A stretch of 64,000 bases of DNA from Varanus komodoensis (GCF_004798865.1 NW_025336598.1:37044769-37108768); one strand, 5' to 3'. Positions 1 through 12,354 are shown, counted from the stretch's first letter. Notes: generated from the letters alone by a model not told the origin. Made by a program: numbers and translations.

Positions 1-1334
1 CGCTTTTATTGTTTTATTATATTTCTATTGCATTGTATTGTTTGCTTATTTATTGCTATCGTGTGGTTTAGAAAAGAAATAAATAATAATAAATAATATT
101 GATTTTTATCCCATGTGAAAGTGAATCCCATTGTCTCCAAAACTGGCACTTATTTTCAGAGGCTTATTATTGTAACCCCAAATTTCCAAAGCAGCAGTTC
201 TGCATGAGCATGTGCCTGTTTAAGGTGAGCAACGCAATCAGAGCTTTAAGGTGTAGTAGTACAGATGACAGGGAAGAATGCCAATGCCTAAAATCAACAC
301 ACTGTCTGTAGCCCACCAACCCAACCCACCGTTCTCAAAAGCAACTGGCAACTTGATAGAATAGGGAAAAGGGTGAAGTTATTAACTGAACATGGGGTAG
401 GGGGAGATATATTACAGCCCAGTGATTTAGCTCTTCATGGGAGAATGGTCAGAATCCTTCAGACCTGCCTGCTACTCTTGAGCCCTGGGCTTTAATACAG
501 CTTTAAACCTGCATCTCTGTCATGTCCCTAACTCTGATGCTGCTGCTGGGTTGGTGCATGCGACAGAAGAACAGATGGCCGTTATCCAATCCTCCATGGT
601 CCCCTCCTCTAAATGGTTCCTTTTATTCACAGTCACTGCTCTCCTCTTTTTCCCCTCAGGTCTCCCACTCTCCCAAAATCCTCCAACAGCCTCTTCAGGA
701 TCACAGTAGGTCCCAGGTCAAAATGGATTCTGCTGTCCAGGAATTCCACAAGCAGCTCCATTTCACTAGGTTGCATTTGGTTCTTTGAAGCTGCTTTCCC
801 CAGCATCTGCATAACCTTGTGTGTTACTATTTGTTTGGTATTATGCATGCATTGCAAGTCTCCAACAGCTATTTTATAATTTGATGAGAAAAGAAGGCAG
901 TCTACAATCCAGTTTGAGGACTGCCGTCTCACAGATGAGTGATTTGTCCTTCTAAACACAGTTACTTCTTTTTTACATGTTGACAATGATAGTCATGATA
1001 AACTATTATAGATCCATAGTGGAAAAAGAAAGGATCTAATTAATTATCTACAGATAATAACAATACAAATTAAATAACTTTTCAGATTGATCCATCTGTA
1101 ACTAATCACAACAGATCTCGAGATTGTCAAACATTTAGTGAAAGATGTCAGCATAAAAGTAAAGGACAAACAAATGACAAACAAGTATCTTAAATACATC
1201 AGATCATTAGCAAAGTCCATTAGCTCATAGTTTTCGACATCAACTCACTTGATGTTTGCCGTTTCTGGCTAATTAAAGCAGTGAATGTTGATCTAGATAT
1301 ATTCTGAATGCTCAAAGGAAGGGATGTAGCCCTT

Positions 1335-1440
1335 TCAAATATAGATACCAACTCTCATCAGCCTCAACCAGCATGGCCAATGCTCATGGATGCTGAGAGT
1401 TGTAGTCCAAAACACAGGAAAGCCACTAGGATGGGGAAGG
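1335..1440 (+). repeat. Dispersed squamate-type repeat (catcagcc / ggccaatg / gttgtagtccaa)
   Basis: The text ctcatcagcctcaaccagc, catggccaatgctcatggat and gagttgtagtccaaaacaca matches a short interspersed repeat that I know as common in lizard and snake DNA. Related copies occur near 4640-4745, 40540-40625 and, in the other orientation, 40820-40900. I cannot name the family. Confidence 0.6.
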
Positions 1441-1479
1441 CTGCCATAAGCCAACAGTCAAGGTGCCAGACATAGTTCT

Positions 1480-1940
1480 ACTTCAGGTCTAATTCTAGCC
1501 AGACGATCCAGAAGGATACCATGATTAAAAGAAACAGAAGCTGCCAAGAAGTCCACACAAGGAGTAGAGCAGACTCCTTCTGCCCAGTTCCCAGCTTAGA
1601 TCATCCACCAAGATGGTCAAAGCAGTCTGCTCCTTAAGTAGAACAGAAGATGCATTAAAAAGACAAAACACCTCATCCAGGAATACCTGAAGCTAAAATG
1701 ACACCACATGCTTGAATTCATTGCCCAGGAAGGGCATGTTGGTGACTAACCAGAAATTATCAAATAGGGCAGCAGGGTTCTGGGAGGTTTTATTTTTAAA
1801 CAGAGGTATCATCATCACTTCTTTTAAACATGATGGAATCATACCCTATTGTAGAGAAGTGACTTTACTGCCCATCCTCACCCCTCAGTGGGACTTGTAA
1901 ACCAGGGGAAGAGTTGACTACACAGGTGGAAGGCTTCAAC
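1480..1940 (-). mobile_element. L2/CR1-like LINE fragment, antisense, decayed
   Basis: The plus strand reads like the reverse complement of an L2/CR1-type LINE: ttctgggaggttttattttt, then a segment on a low-activity tract (catgatggaatcatacccta) and a run ending cctcagtgggacttg. No long open frame survives. The assignment rests on recalled similarity to antisense copies in other squamate DNA, so it is tentative. It may belong to the same family as the elements at 26.5-28.3 and 31.2-31.7 kb. Confidence 0.45.
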
Positions 1941-3537
1941 TTCTCCAAGATTCTCCACGGCTCTTCTCCGAGAGCCATGTTGGCTAGAGGGGCAGGACAG
2001 AAATCTAAGAAATCGAATTAAAAAAACAAATAAATAAACAAGGTTCCTGCCAATATCCTTGGCCTGTACAACTTGAAAAACATCCATCATAACCAGAAAA
2101 AAAACAGGAGCTGGGATATATTGATTACGGACCTGTACTTAGTATAGTATCCAAGTCAGCAGAGAAACAAGCAATTGTATCTGCAAAGTGTCTTGCAAAT
2201 TAATTACAATGAGTTGCCTTCATTGCCCCATTAGGGCTGAACATATAGCAGGCCCAAAGGCACACAAAGAAGTTCACCAGGACAACTCTTCATAGATGTA
2301 ATGACTGAAGCTGAATTACTGAAGCCAAGTGCAATTTCCTTGTCACCCCTGCCACAGGGTAAGCCTTCAAAACTCTTAAAGTCCATATTCATTCAGAGTT
2401 TCTAGTTTTGCATCAGCATTGCTCTAAAGATCAACTGACTTGTTTCATGAAACCTATCTCAAACCAAATACAGGGAATTCATTTCCCCCTAAGTGGCCGG
2501 AACAAGCAATTCCAAAGGCCAGTCAAGATACTGACATATTCACTTTCACTGTGCAATTCACTGCAAAGAGAAGGGAAGGGAGGAACAAAGACACTCTCCA
2601 CCAGTGTTTCATGTGTGTTTCACTTATACTTTGCCTCCCCTGCAAAGGTGAAGGATGAGAGTATTTTTTTTATTTATTAAAACATTTGTATGCCTAGTAA
2701 CTAGATCCCTAGCTGAAGTACTGGCTCCAAGACTTCCAACCTTCGCTATGGCTGGGGACCTGATGATGTTAGATGGTGGGTCCTAACTCCCTGAAATGAT
2801 CTGGTTCTTAAGAGAGCACTAGAGCACAATCTGGCAACTCAGCTAATTTTGCTTCCTTCACCCATGGTGTAAAGATTTAGAAGCAATTAAAAGATTAAAA
2901 GTAGTCACAAAATAGAGGTCGAATGCTTCCTTGATGCATATGCATATGCACTGTGGCCATCTAACCAGAAAGTTCATGTTGCTGACTGTGTCTGGGCTCC
3001 TTGCATAATACATACCACATCCAGATTATATACTCTGTTAAACATTAATGTAAGAACAAAAAGTAAATTGGTGTGTTTGCTGTAGTAACACATCCGTCTT
3101 CGAATTGCTATTTTGGAGTGAACAAATATAACTTGCAGCAGGTGAAAACGTCACCGCTGTGTGAAGAGGGCATCTAGCAGTGATTAAGAAAAACTTTCCT
3201 TTTTTCGCATTTGAAATGTCAGAGGAAAAGATGTGCTTCCCCCAACCATAATTTTTATTGCAACAAGCAGAGGCCCACACTGATCAGGCAAACAAATATT
3301 GTACTTACAATTCTCAAGAGAAATTTATAAGCTCATACTTAAATTTTTCAATTGATTGATTTGCTTAAAAAATGTATTTTTCCACTGTTCTAATCATTAA
3401 ACTTGCAACCCACCACAAAAGACTTTCCTTTGAATATAAGGGAAAACAGTCAAAATAATTCATGATTTCAATACACATGAACAAGACAATTGAAACCACT
3501 TGAGAGGCTGTAATGTAGATTACTACCTATCATACTG

Positions 3538-3650
3538 AAGTTTGTTTATTTATATCTCGTCATTCTGCCAAAAATGGTGCTCAGAGCAACTAACAATACA
3601 GATTTAAAATAAAAACAATTTAAAACATGCAGTTAAACACACAATAATAC
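3538..3650 (-). mobile_element. L2/CR1-like LINE 3' end, antisense
   Basis: gtttatttatatctcgtcat, then gctcagagcaactaacaata and AT-rich sequence, is the typical reverse complement of an L2/CR1-type 3' end (TTTATTTA tail first, then the conserved C/G-rich block). A similar arrangement is seen at 54066 and 26490. Confidence 0.5.
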
Positions 3651-3781
3651 TATTGTTCTGATCTCTGTAATTGTTGTCCTATTTGCATAAATCTAGAAGA
3701 ATTATACATCAACAGGTATTTCTCACACACTCAAACAAAGCAGTCTGTGATCATGGAGTGTTTGTTGCCCATATGTCTTAC

Positions 3782-3952
3782 CTCACAGGCAAAGTTCTGT
3801 CTCCCTTCCTTCTGTCCATCTCTCTCTGAGGAACAGGATACCAACGAAAATTAAGTTTCCAGTTAAATCCTCCATAAGTCATGTCTGACCCAGCCATATA
3901 TTCAAAAGTGTCGTCGCTGATCACATCAATAATTGGGCACACAACCACCTTC
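3782..3952 (-). CDS. GALNT13: GALNT13 coding exon: catalytic domain, GGFNWKL region
   Basis: This 171-bp exon encodes [16 protein letters not shown] through [11 protein letters not shown], 56 whole codons plus one leading and two trailing bases. It covers the strand after the D-x-H motif and the well-conserved [18 protein letters not shown] block shared by GALNT1 and GALNT13. The acceptor is TTTTTAG and the donor GTAAGA. The trailing AG expects a G at the start of the next exon to finish the Arg before TPTMAGG; that exon is not in positions 1-3781. The second residue is Val (GTG) where I recall Thr in mammals. No frameshift or stop is present. Confidence 0.97.
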
Positions 3953-5263
3953 CTAAAAACAAGTAATAAATATGCAAATATTTAACTTTCCACACAAGGA
4001 AATCTCTGGCTGCACAACATGTGTGTGGAGTTGCCAGCACTGCGTTCCCAGAGCCCTTTTCAACAAGCAGTAATCATCTGCTTGTCAGAATAAAGATAAG
4101 CAGTGTGATTAAACTAACTCTCCACCCTCTTTAAATTGCATGTGCTCAGCTGATGAATTACTGATGAATAGTTTCCTGCAGATAGTGGTTCATCAACAGT
4201 CATCTTTTTTTTTTTTTTAAATTTCACAGGAAGTTGCTATCTTTTAATCTTGGTTTGGATCCAGAATGGTCATTTCGCTAATGCATACCACTGTTGGAAC
4301 TGAACCTCTGGTGCATCCAGAGGTGTGGAAAAAATACAGAAATCCCATTATTCTAGTAGCATCCCTTCACTGGTGGAACTATTATGGATCCAATGCCATG
4401 GCTCCACTAGTTTGTACAAAAACTGAACAAATGTTTTATATGGGACTTTGTCTATTAGCAAGCAATAAGAAATTCAGTTTTTTCTAATCACAAAGCATTT
4501 TAATGAGAACAAAGTAAGAACACTGAGTTTGTATAATTCAGATAACAAAAATCAAAACAAAGATGACAAATTAAGACTGATAATGCAATGAGCAGTTGGG
4601 AGGCGCAGAAACAACAAAACCATTATTTATACATTCTGCCCAGTGCCCCCAGATATGTGGGACATCAACTCCCATAATCTCCAGTTGTTGTGGTGAAGGA
4701 TAATGGGAGCTGTAGTCCAACCTATCTGGAGAGCACCAACAGTATGGAAAGGGAATTGTGGAGAGTATATCAAAGCTTTTCGGGGCAAGCTCACTGCTAT
4801 TTGATCACTTCTAAAAGTGATACTGTTTAGAAGACAGTGAAGGGATGGGGGCACCTTGCTTACAAGGATTTTTGGCTCCAAAGGAGCAAAGCTCAGCAGA
4901 ATCAACAAAATATTTTGGGTGAACTCTGAAATTTGAGTATCACTTAGTTAATGAAATCTTAGGTTCATGGATTACATGAAATTTAATCAAGTAAATCTAC
5001 ACATTTATCAGGAAGTCATCATTTTAAACCACTCAGTTGAGCTATCAGGATCTAGTAAAATGTGTGTACAGCAGACTAGATCAGCAAGATTCTTTGACCC
5101 TGGACTTAGGCTTAGCATAATTTCTGCACAGGAAACATTTCCCATGGCTGAGATTTAAACTTCACAAATAGCGTAGTTAATAATAAAGAGAACCTAGTGA
5201 AAGCTCTCCTGGTGATGCAGCAATCATACAAGTACTGTACAACATCCATATTTAATTTCTCAC
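3953..5263 (-). other. GALNT13: GALNT13 intron (1311 bp)
   Basis: This is a complete intron with GTGAGA at its 5' end (at 5263) and TTTTTAG at its 3' end (at 3953). It contains a T-rich run near 4206 and one copy of a dispersed repeat with the text gggagctgtagtccaac near 4700. No conserved coding segment is visible. Confidence 0.85.
4640..4745 (+). repeat. Dispersed repeat copy (gggagctgtagtccaac)
   Basis: This holds caactcccataatctccagt and, 35 bases on, aatgggagctgtagtccaac, related to the repeat at 1335. The two blocks are partly inverted relative to each other (aactcccat and atgggag). The family is not named. Confidence 0.5.
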
Positions 5264-5471
5264 CTGTCTTCCTTTATTCTTGCCAGCAGGGGCTCCAGCC
5301 AACCTAAAGTACATTCACAGTGTGCATCCAAGAAAGTTATGACCTGGCCTTTGGAAGCTGCTGCTCCTCTAAGCCGAGCTCGAATCAGTCCTGACCGCTG
5401 TTCCATCCTAATAATTTTTATTGGTACTTGCAAATTTTTCACATAATTCTCTAATGGGACCTTCAGAAAAT
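5264..5471 (-). CDS. GALNT13: GALNT13 coding exon: D-x-H metal/UDP-GalNAc site
   Basis: This 208-bp exon encodes [13 protein letters not shown] through LLARIKED, 68 whole codons with a split Asp at the start and a split Arg at the end. It carries [20 protein letters not shown]; the D-A-H is the D-x-H motif that binds the catalytic Mn2+ and the UDP diphosphate in GalNAc-transferases (about residues 208-210). [17 protein letters not shown], just before it, is the conserved segment leading into that strand. The acceptor is TTTTGCAG and the donor GTGAGA. The metal-binding D and H are both intact, which supports an active enzyme rather than a pseudogene. [18 protein letters not shown] is GALNT13-like. 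Confidence 0.97.
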
Positions 5472-6245
5472 CTGCAAAACACAAGCACAAAATACAAACA
5501 TAAGAAAGTAAATGCAACTAAGGGTTTCTTCAGTTGCTCAGAGGCCAAAATAAATATAGAACAGAAAAGCATGGTGAAGATACCAATCTGCTTATGATAT
5601 GAATGTTTCTTACAACATTCTAACAAATACATACAGAAAGATCAGAAAATTCTGAATAAAGTGACATCACATATAGAGAAAGATAGAATGAAAGAAGGCA
5701 AGCAAGGCCAGCAAAGGAAAAACAGCAAGTCATCACTTACTTATGTGAAAACTGAATTGAATACAATCGCTCTTTGTTTTACAATTTCTTTTGAATTAAA
5801 CTGAGCATAATATGGGTCAGCATAGGACAATCTCTCCTGTGGCTGCTTGTGTACATTAACAGGAATATCTTCTCTCCTCCCCACACCCACAGACACACTT
5901 CCTCGTGTACATGAAGTTGTATGCAGAGTATTTGGTCCCAGTTTGGTCCATATGGACTGGAAGATCCTGGTGGCACAGAGGAGAGCCTCTCTCTCTTTGG
6001 GTTGCAGAAAATTATTATTTTTTTCCTCCCATCTGACACAGCATATACCACTTATCGTATCTCTGAAAAGCTTCTTTAGCAGTATAAAAAAGCTGGCCGT
6101 CTTCTGAAAGCACTTCCTTTAGGAGAGCACAGCAGTATAATAAAACAGAAAAAAATAGATATTCTAGCCAACGTAAAAAGTGTTGATGGGCAAGACATTA
6201 TTTATACATCAAAGCATTTCTATGCCATCTTTATGGCATGGAAGG

Positions 6246-6330
6246 GTGCAAACCTAGATCCACTGACCTGGGAACAGACCTCACTGCACTAAATGGGATT
6301 TCTAAGCGTAGGATTGTGCTGTAAGACACC
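6246..6330 (+). repeat. Short dispersed repeat (cccattg-aac / aggattgtgctg type)
   Basis: The text ctgcactaaatgggatttct followed by aagcgtaggattgtgctgta resembles the very common squamate repeat with consensus around agtaagtcccattgaac and cataggattgcactgt. Degraded relatives are near 30455-30510, 37545-37605 and 61630-61690. Confidence 0.45.
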
Positions 6331-6429
6331 CTAATTTGTCTTTAAAGTCAAAGGATAAAGATGCTGTGCTATCAAACACATAATAAAGTGCAACAATTCC
6401 CAAGACATAAGCAAGCAGCAGCAAGGCTA

Positions 6430-6770
6430 ACCAAATTACTCTATTTTTAAATGCTGTCTTAAACAATAAAGTTTTCTCCATATGCCAAAAATCCAGAATC
6501 AGTGCAAATGAATAGGCTGTCTGAGGAAGGGAATTCCCAAGTTTGGGAGCATTGTTCCAGAAGGTCTTTTTTTAATGGAAATATGTTCTACCTATAAAAT
6601 GCAGAGCAAAGCAGGGAATCATATTATGTGAGAGAATGGGCTGCCTCAGAATGGAAGCAACAGTCCATTACGCATCCTTATCTTAGGCCACTGAGGACTT
6701 TAAAAGGTAACCTAAGCATTTGTATTTGAGCCTGGAAACCGTTTGAAAGTCAGCGTAAATGAAGGTAGAT
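6430..6770 (-). mobile_element. L2/CR1-like LINE 3' part, antisense, decayed
   Basis: The order aaagttttctccatatgcc, gaggaagggaattcccaagt, tgggagcattgttccagaag, catccttatcttaggccact, gaggactttaaaaggtaacc follows the antisense order of the end of the LINE ORF (a WN-x-LP-type block, then a GLGP-Y-type block). No reading frame is intact. The family is inferred from this order of blocks, shared with the copies at 26.5-27.1 and 60.0-60.4 kb. Confidence 0.5.
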
Positions 6771-7585
6771 GTTGCAAATTATGACTCCCAGCTGCATTTT
6801 GATCTAGCTGAAATTTCTGAACTTTCTTCAGACAGGCTCACATATAGCTGTTATCTAACCTCCCTGTATGAATTATCCTAGACATGTGTCAAAGAAGCTA
6901 TATTGAAAAGAATCCAGCTATCTTGGGCCACCCAGAAGTGCCAGAAGCTTTGCTGCAAGTAAACACTTTAGAACCTTTTCCAAAAATTCTGTGGTTGAGA
7001 TTGGCCTCAGAATTTAGTAAGGGTTCTAGTAAGGGATTTTCTAACATTCAGCCAATTTCAGCTTCTTTTTAAACCACACAGTAAATGAGATCTTAACAAC
7101 ATGGCATCCTTTGAGCAAGACCCTCTGCCGCAGTGAATAAGTCATGACAAATAAGAGTGGATTATCCCATAGTAAGTCTTACTTCTTCAAGAACTCTGTT
7201 GACATTAGCACAAAATAAAGGGTATCCATATAAACTTGAGAAACAGAAGCCACAGGAATATCTAGAACAAAATCTGTAAAGCAGAACCCTAGATCAAAGC
7301 AAATTTGATAAATTTTATCTGCAAAAGTACTTTGCAAATTGTTCACAATAGGTTAGCAAGAGTCCCTCTATCTCCCTGTGAGTCGGCATTTAACAAACCC
7401 CTCACCTGTTAAATGGAAGACAACATGCACTCCAACCAAAATGTGTGGCCATGATGAAAAACACCACACCGTAACAGTAGTTTACTGTTATATAGGGATA
7501 AAGGGGTCAAATTTAGGTTGTCCTCAAGCTAAATGTGACCTTTTTATTACACTGTAGCTGCTACAGAGCAGCAAGGCCAAATGTG

Positions 7586-7975
7586 ACTTGTTGTTGTTAG
7601 TCGAGAAGTCGTGTCCGACCCATCACGCCCCCATGGACAACATTCCTCCAGGTCTTCCTGTCCTCCACCATCCCCCGGAGTCCACTTAAGCTCACGCCGA
7701 CTGCCTCAGTGACTCCATCTAGCCACCTCATCCTCTGCCGTCCCCTTCTTCTTTTGTCATCTATTGTTCCCAGCATTAGGCTCTTCTCCAAGGAGTCCTT
7801 CCTTCTCATTAGGTGGCCAAAGTATTTGAGTTTCTTCTTCAGTATCTGGCCTTCTGCAGTCAGGGTTGATCTCTTCTAAGACTGACTGGTTTGATCTCCT
7901 TGCAGTCCAAGGGACTCGCAGGAATCTCCTCCAGCACCACAATTCAAAGTCCTCAATTCTTCGGCGCTCAGCTGA
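7586..7975 (-). mobile_element. BovB (RTE clade) LINE, 3' end of ORF2
   Basis: The minus strand encodes the BovB C-terminus. One frame reads FELWCWRRFLRVPWTARRSN then QSVLEEINPD. After a frameshift near 7835-7865 it continues LMRRKDSLEKSLMLGTIDD, KRRRGRQRMRWLDGVTEAV, LSGLRGMVEDRKTWRNVVHG. This closely follows the BovB sequence known from ruminants and squamates. The element ends in a TTG/CAA microsatellite (ttgttgttag on the plus strand near 7590), as BovB 3' ends do. The 5' part is missing, so it is a truncated copy of the usual kind. The apparent amino-acid identity suggests a fairly young or well-preserved copy. Confidence 0.92.
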
Positions 7976-8417
7976 GATCTTACTAAATTTGCCCTGTTTA
8001 TTTTTCTGTTGCAGTTTGCTGCTGAATTTGAATTTTTTCACCAGCCCTAATGTTGCCCACTGGGAACAAAAGGCTACCAGACTCCTCAAAATTGATTATC
8101 CATGCCTTAACAACTCTGAACAGCTCTGCAATGTAACTTTACACAGGTAACAAAGTGGCAGAAGCCCTCTTTACACAATAGACTGTTAAATGACCTGTAG
8201 CCTCCATTTGATTTGGTATGAGTACATGTTTCTTTTCACTTCCACTCTAGCCATTGTGCCAATAGACCCAGGATAATTTCTCTGTCATTTTTAAAAGTAG
8301 TACTAAATAATTTTCTTTTAAACATTTGTTTATTTATTTACTGTAGCATTTTGCTACAATATTATCCTGACATTATTATTTATTCCTAAACATATTTTGA
8401 TTCTTGCTCACTCATAC

Positions 8418-8584
8418 CTCGTTCACTGGCATCATCAACTAAGATGATTTCAGAAAGTAGATAGTGCGGAGACCGATTTATAACACTGTAAATAGTACGA
8501 AGCAAAGTGCTCCAGGCTTCATTATGAAATACTATGACCACACTTGTGTTTGGTAGTTCATCAGGGTAGACTTTTGTCTTGCAT
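8418..8584 (-). CDS. GALNT13: GALNT13 coding exon: start of the GT-A catalytic domain
   Basis: This 167-bp exon encodes [16 protein letters not shown] through ILVDDASER, 55 whole codons with one base of a split codon at each end. It opens the catalytic domain: the [16 protein letters not shown] strand-helix unit and the ILVDDAS strand form the first part of the Rossmann-like nucleotide-sugar fold of GT27 enzymes. The acceptor is TTTTGACAG and the donor GTATGA. The leading A completes the Gly codon from the previous exon, and the trailing G joins AT of the next exon to make Asp. PDELPNTS and SPHYLLSE separate GALNT13 from GALNT1. The frame is open with no stop or indel, so the exon looks functional. 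Confidence 0.97.
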
Positions 8585-8969
8585 CTGTCAAAAGACAAAA
8601 AAGAAGATGGTAATGCTAATTTATTCAGAAATTCATACTGTGGCACTAAATAATGACATAGAAGGTAATCAGGCTCCAGAAGCCAGGCCCAAGGCTGAAA
8701 GAGAGTGGAATAGTATTTCCCCAAACCCACAAGGAAGATTAACAGTGGTAACAAATGAAGGTATGCTGAGGATAACTGGCATGTTAGCCTTAAACTTCAT
8801 GAAACCCTCCCCTTAAGATATTTTATTGCTCTCAAGCACTGAATCTAATATGAATCATTTTTTTAAAATAGTAAATGGAAAAAAATCAACACTGAAAATC
8901 TGCATGGGGAAAGAAATAAGAGAATAAATTGAGATGTATGTTTCCTATGAGAAAGCATCCCTCATTTCT

Positions 8970-8983
8970 ACTCTCTCTCCGTC

Positions 8984-9022
<39 letters not shown>
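8970..9022. repeat. (CT)n(CA)n compound microsatellite
   Basis: A CT run of about 15 units with a few interruptions passes directly into a CA run of about 8 units. Confidence 0.95.
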
Positions 9023-12000
9023 TTTCAGCACTGTTCGCCTCCCCATACTCTACTGAAGACTGAATTAAACTGCTTTTATGAATTAAAGCTGTAATATACT
9101 TATTGTAGGATTGTGTATTGATAGTCCACTTTCCTTCTTTAGGAATTCATATTTTTATTAATGATATTGTACATAAAGCTTTATATTTTTCAAGAAACAG
9201 TTCACTGCTGGATCCTTATGGCTTATCCGTATACTGCATGGCTCCCTGGTGTTCATGTGTGACATAAAGAATAACTGGAATCTAATGGCCTCCATGGCCA
9301 TGTGTTCATTTAAAAAATACTCAAAACAGACCACTTCAACAGGGGTACATGAAATCATTTATCAGGAACTACTGCTAGAAAATAAGAGCCACAAATAAAC
9401 AAGATAGTTGAGGAAAATATAAATTATATAGCATTTACAGAGAAGACTGTGAGCATAAAACCAGAATTCCTTGAATGCACCCTCAAACCTCATCAGCCAA
9501 TGCACTGATAGAACTCTGTGGAGTCCACTGAATGCAGAGAAACGCAATGATTTGGATTCTAAAATAAATTAACTTAGACCTCGCTACTATGCAAAATTAG
9601 ACAGAAAAAATGCCTGGGAATTATAGGCCTTTTTAATCTAAACCTGCACAGGCTGTGGCTTTAGAGCACAATGTTATGCATGTTTAGACAGGAAGATGTC
9701 CTGTAATTTCCAGCATCCCTCTAACTTTGCTGGCTCCAACATGTTGGGAATTGTATTACTTTTTTCTAGCTAAACATGCATAGGACTGAACCCTTAAGAA
9801 ATATCACGGAAGGAAAATATCTCACTGTCATCTCCTTCCCACCAGAAGCCACTCTGCTGCATCCTGCATGGTTCAGGAGGGCTACGTGACCCTCTTTTAA
9901 GACTTCTGGAGTACAGAACAGACAGCAAACTTGCTGTCTTCTTTAAATTAATCTATATTAGGGATCAAGTCAATAAGAATGCCTCTTAAAAAGAAACAAA
10001 ACAAAACAAAACAACCCCTGAAACCTCTTGGGTTGAAAGTAAAACATAAAACAAACCCCTATTTTAATGTTATATGTGATGCTTTAATTTAATAAATGTA
10101 AAAGGAATCTTACAGCAATAAATTAAATACTATTTATATTAATAGTGCATAATATTTAATAGTATTAATATTAATACTATAGGATTAAAATATTAATTCA
10201 CAATAAAAAAGAAGAAAACCACCCAGACCGTTACATAGAACAGCAGAAAGAGTCGAGGTTTAAAAGCAGGACAGCAATGAAAATAATTAGCAACCAAAAT
10301 GTTAGTGTTATGCTGGAAGGAATGGAAAAATCATTTTTAAAAATTCTTTACCTGGTGCTGGAAACAGTGGGCTTTCTTGGACAACCTTTTGGCTGCAGTT
10401 ATTACCAGTAATAATACCAGTAATTGGTCGGGCATACAACAGTCAGTCTGGCCCATGGCTAGAGCTACGACTGAGGAAACTGCCGAGAAGAAACTGAAGG
10501 GTCCAATAGGGTGGAAATGTGTTCCTTTTCCATAGTCTTCACCATGTCCACTGCCTGATAGGCCTTATTCCACATGCATTCCTTGTAAACACAGTGTGCC
10601 CTGTATTTTTGGGCTTACTTCGTAAAGGCCTGACAGTGTGGGCAAGAGTCAACAGTGCGGCCTTTGGCCCCCCAAACAGGCACACAGTGTCCACCAGTAG
10701 GTGAAACTTACTCCTTCTGAAAGGTGCCTTCAGTGCAGTAAGGGCTAAGAAGCGCTAACAACCTTGCTAAGAGGATACCAAACAAAAGTAGTCTAAAAAT
10801 AAAAGGGAGATGCAAAGAGCAGCTGAAGAAGAACTGAGGGAACAGGCAGGAACCCCCTCCGTAATACACCCCCTCCCTGCCACTGTAGTTATAAATGTTC
10901 CAGACCACTTAAAACAGACAGAAGAACAACCAGAGATACAAAGACCTTAAAACATACTGATGACTGCATCTTTTTGATACCACAAAGCTCTGGCACCTAA
11001 AAATTCAGTGCTATTGTCTAGGAATGTGAATGTTCCTAGACAAGAGAGTTGTACAAGAGAGTTGTAAAGATACCTGTACATTTTAATATATCTTAAATAT
11101 CAGGATGATTTATTGTCTGTGTTTTTTAAATTCCACATTAGAAGATTACTATTACAGTATAAATAGCAGTATCCATAAATGAACAAACAAACCTCTATTT
11201 TCATGTTCCTCAGGACATTACAATCCATTGTAATTAGAAGTAACATTCTACACACTGAAATGCTTTCCTGTGGAAATCCTGCATTTGTCAGATGCAGATT
11301 TATGAATACACATGAAGTAAGTACAGCTGTTTAAAAGTGAGGAAAACACATTTTCCAAGATTAGTAACATGAAAACAGAGTGCACTGCATACCTATTTGC
11401 TATTATTCCTTTTGGCTATGTACAAATTATGTGACCATAAACTGTTTCATTGTGATTTTATTTCTTTCAGTATTATATTGATGTTTCCAGCAATGCAAGG
11501 CTAGATAATACATCATACAAATAGAAGAAAACCATTTTGAGGGATAAGAAACTGTAGTGACTACAGGCAATTTCAGATGCAATGGTTGTCATTTTGGACC
11601 AAAACAAAACACAGTGGTTTAGGCAACTTGTTGGATTGTAAAAGGATAATTTAGCTCTTACTATTTATTGCCCTACATTAAGAAAGTTAACAGTAACAAG
11701 TATGGCCCAAATAAAAGGCTTGACATAAGCATTCTTTGGATGTCTCCTCCACTTTACAACTAACACATCTACTTTTCAGTCAGCGATGTATTTAATGAAC
11801 CTACAAAATAGTGGCTATCTCACAGATCTCCCAAACATCAGAATCCATATAGCTAAATGGCAAATTCATACTACTTTCTTTGAAAGAGGACAAGCTTTAT
11901 CCTGTCTACCATTTAGTTCTGCTAAAGAAATAATGCTCCCAATCCCTTAAGAATGGTTAGGTAATGAACAGGAAACAGTGGGCACCCTAGCTATCCTTTG

Positions 12001-12354
12001 TCCCATCTCAAATATGAAGTATCTCCTGCTTTAGCTACTGCCCTTAACTCAGGATTAAGTGTTATACTTCCACGGACTCTTATAATTGTTTGCAAACCTG
12101 ATTCAAAAGCAGGCAACTTACTCAGTGTTAACTATGGTCAGATGCATTGCTGCAAATGTAACATGAAGTCATTCAAGCCAACAAAACAAAAGAGGTGGTG
12201 AGTTGCCCCAGTAATGAGAAAAAAACACAAAGATTGAATATGAATAAATTCTTAACCTCTTAAAGAAGAGGTTTGCAGTAGCAACCCTGTCTGGAAAAGT
12301 ACTAGCAAGTCACTAGAATGTAACATAGCCGGTTAACACACCTACATTGCTGCT

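Larger units (their letters stand above)
1..3781 (-). other. GALNT13: GALNT13 intron, partial (left window edge)
   Basis: This intron sequence starts at the GTAAGA donor just below 3782. It contains AT-rich sequence ending in AAATAA/AATAAT repeats at the edge (1-95, possibly an old LINE tail), unrecognised sequence at about 100-1330 and 1940-3530, and the repeats listed separately. I looked for the next exon (expected to encode TPTMAGGLFSIDR and following residues) and did not find it. Confidence 0.7.
5472..8417 (-). other. GALNT13: GALNT13 intron (2946 bp)
   Basis: This is a complete intron with GTATGA at the 5' end (8417) and TTTTGCAG at the 3' end (5472). It contains an antisense L2-like fragment (6430-6770) and a BovB LINE 3' end (7586-7975). 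The remainder, 5472-6240, 6780-7580 and 7980-8410, shows nothing I recognise. Confidence 0.85.

Noticed and set aside
8386-8754. Reading the GALNT13 catalytic exon as a 122-codon gene starting MLPLLIFL
   Set aside because: The part above 8584 is intron; a clear AG acceptor lies exactly where homology to GALNT13 begins.
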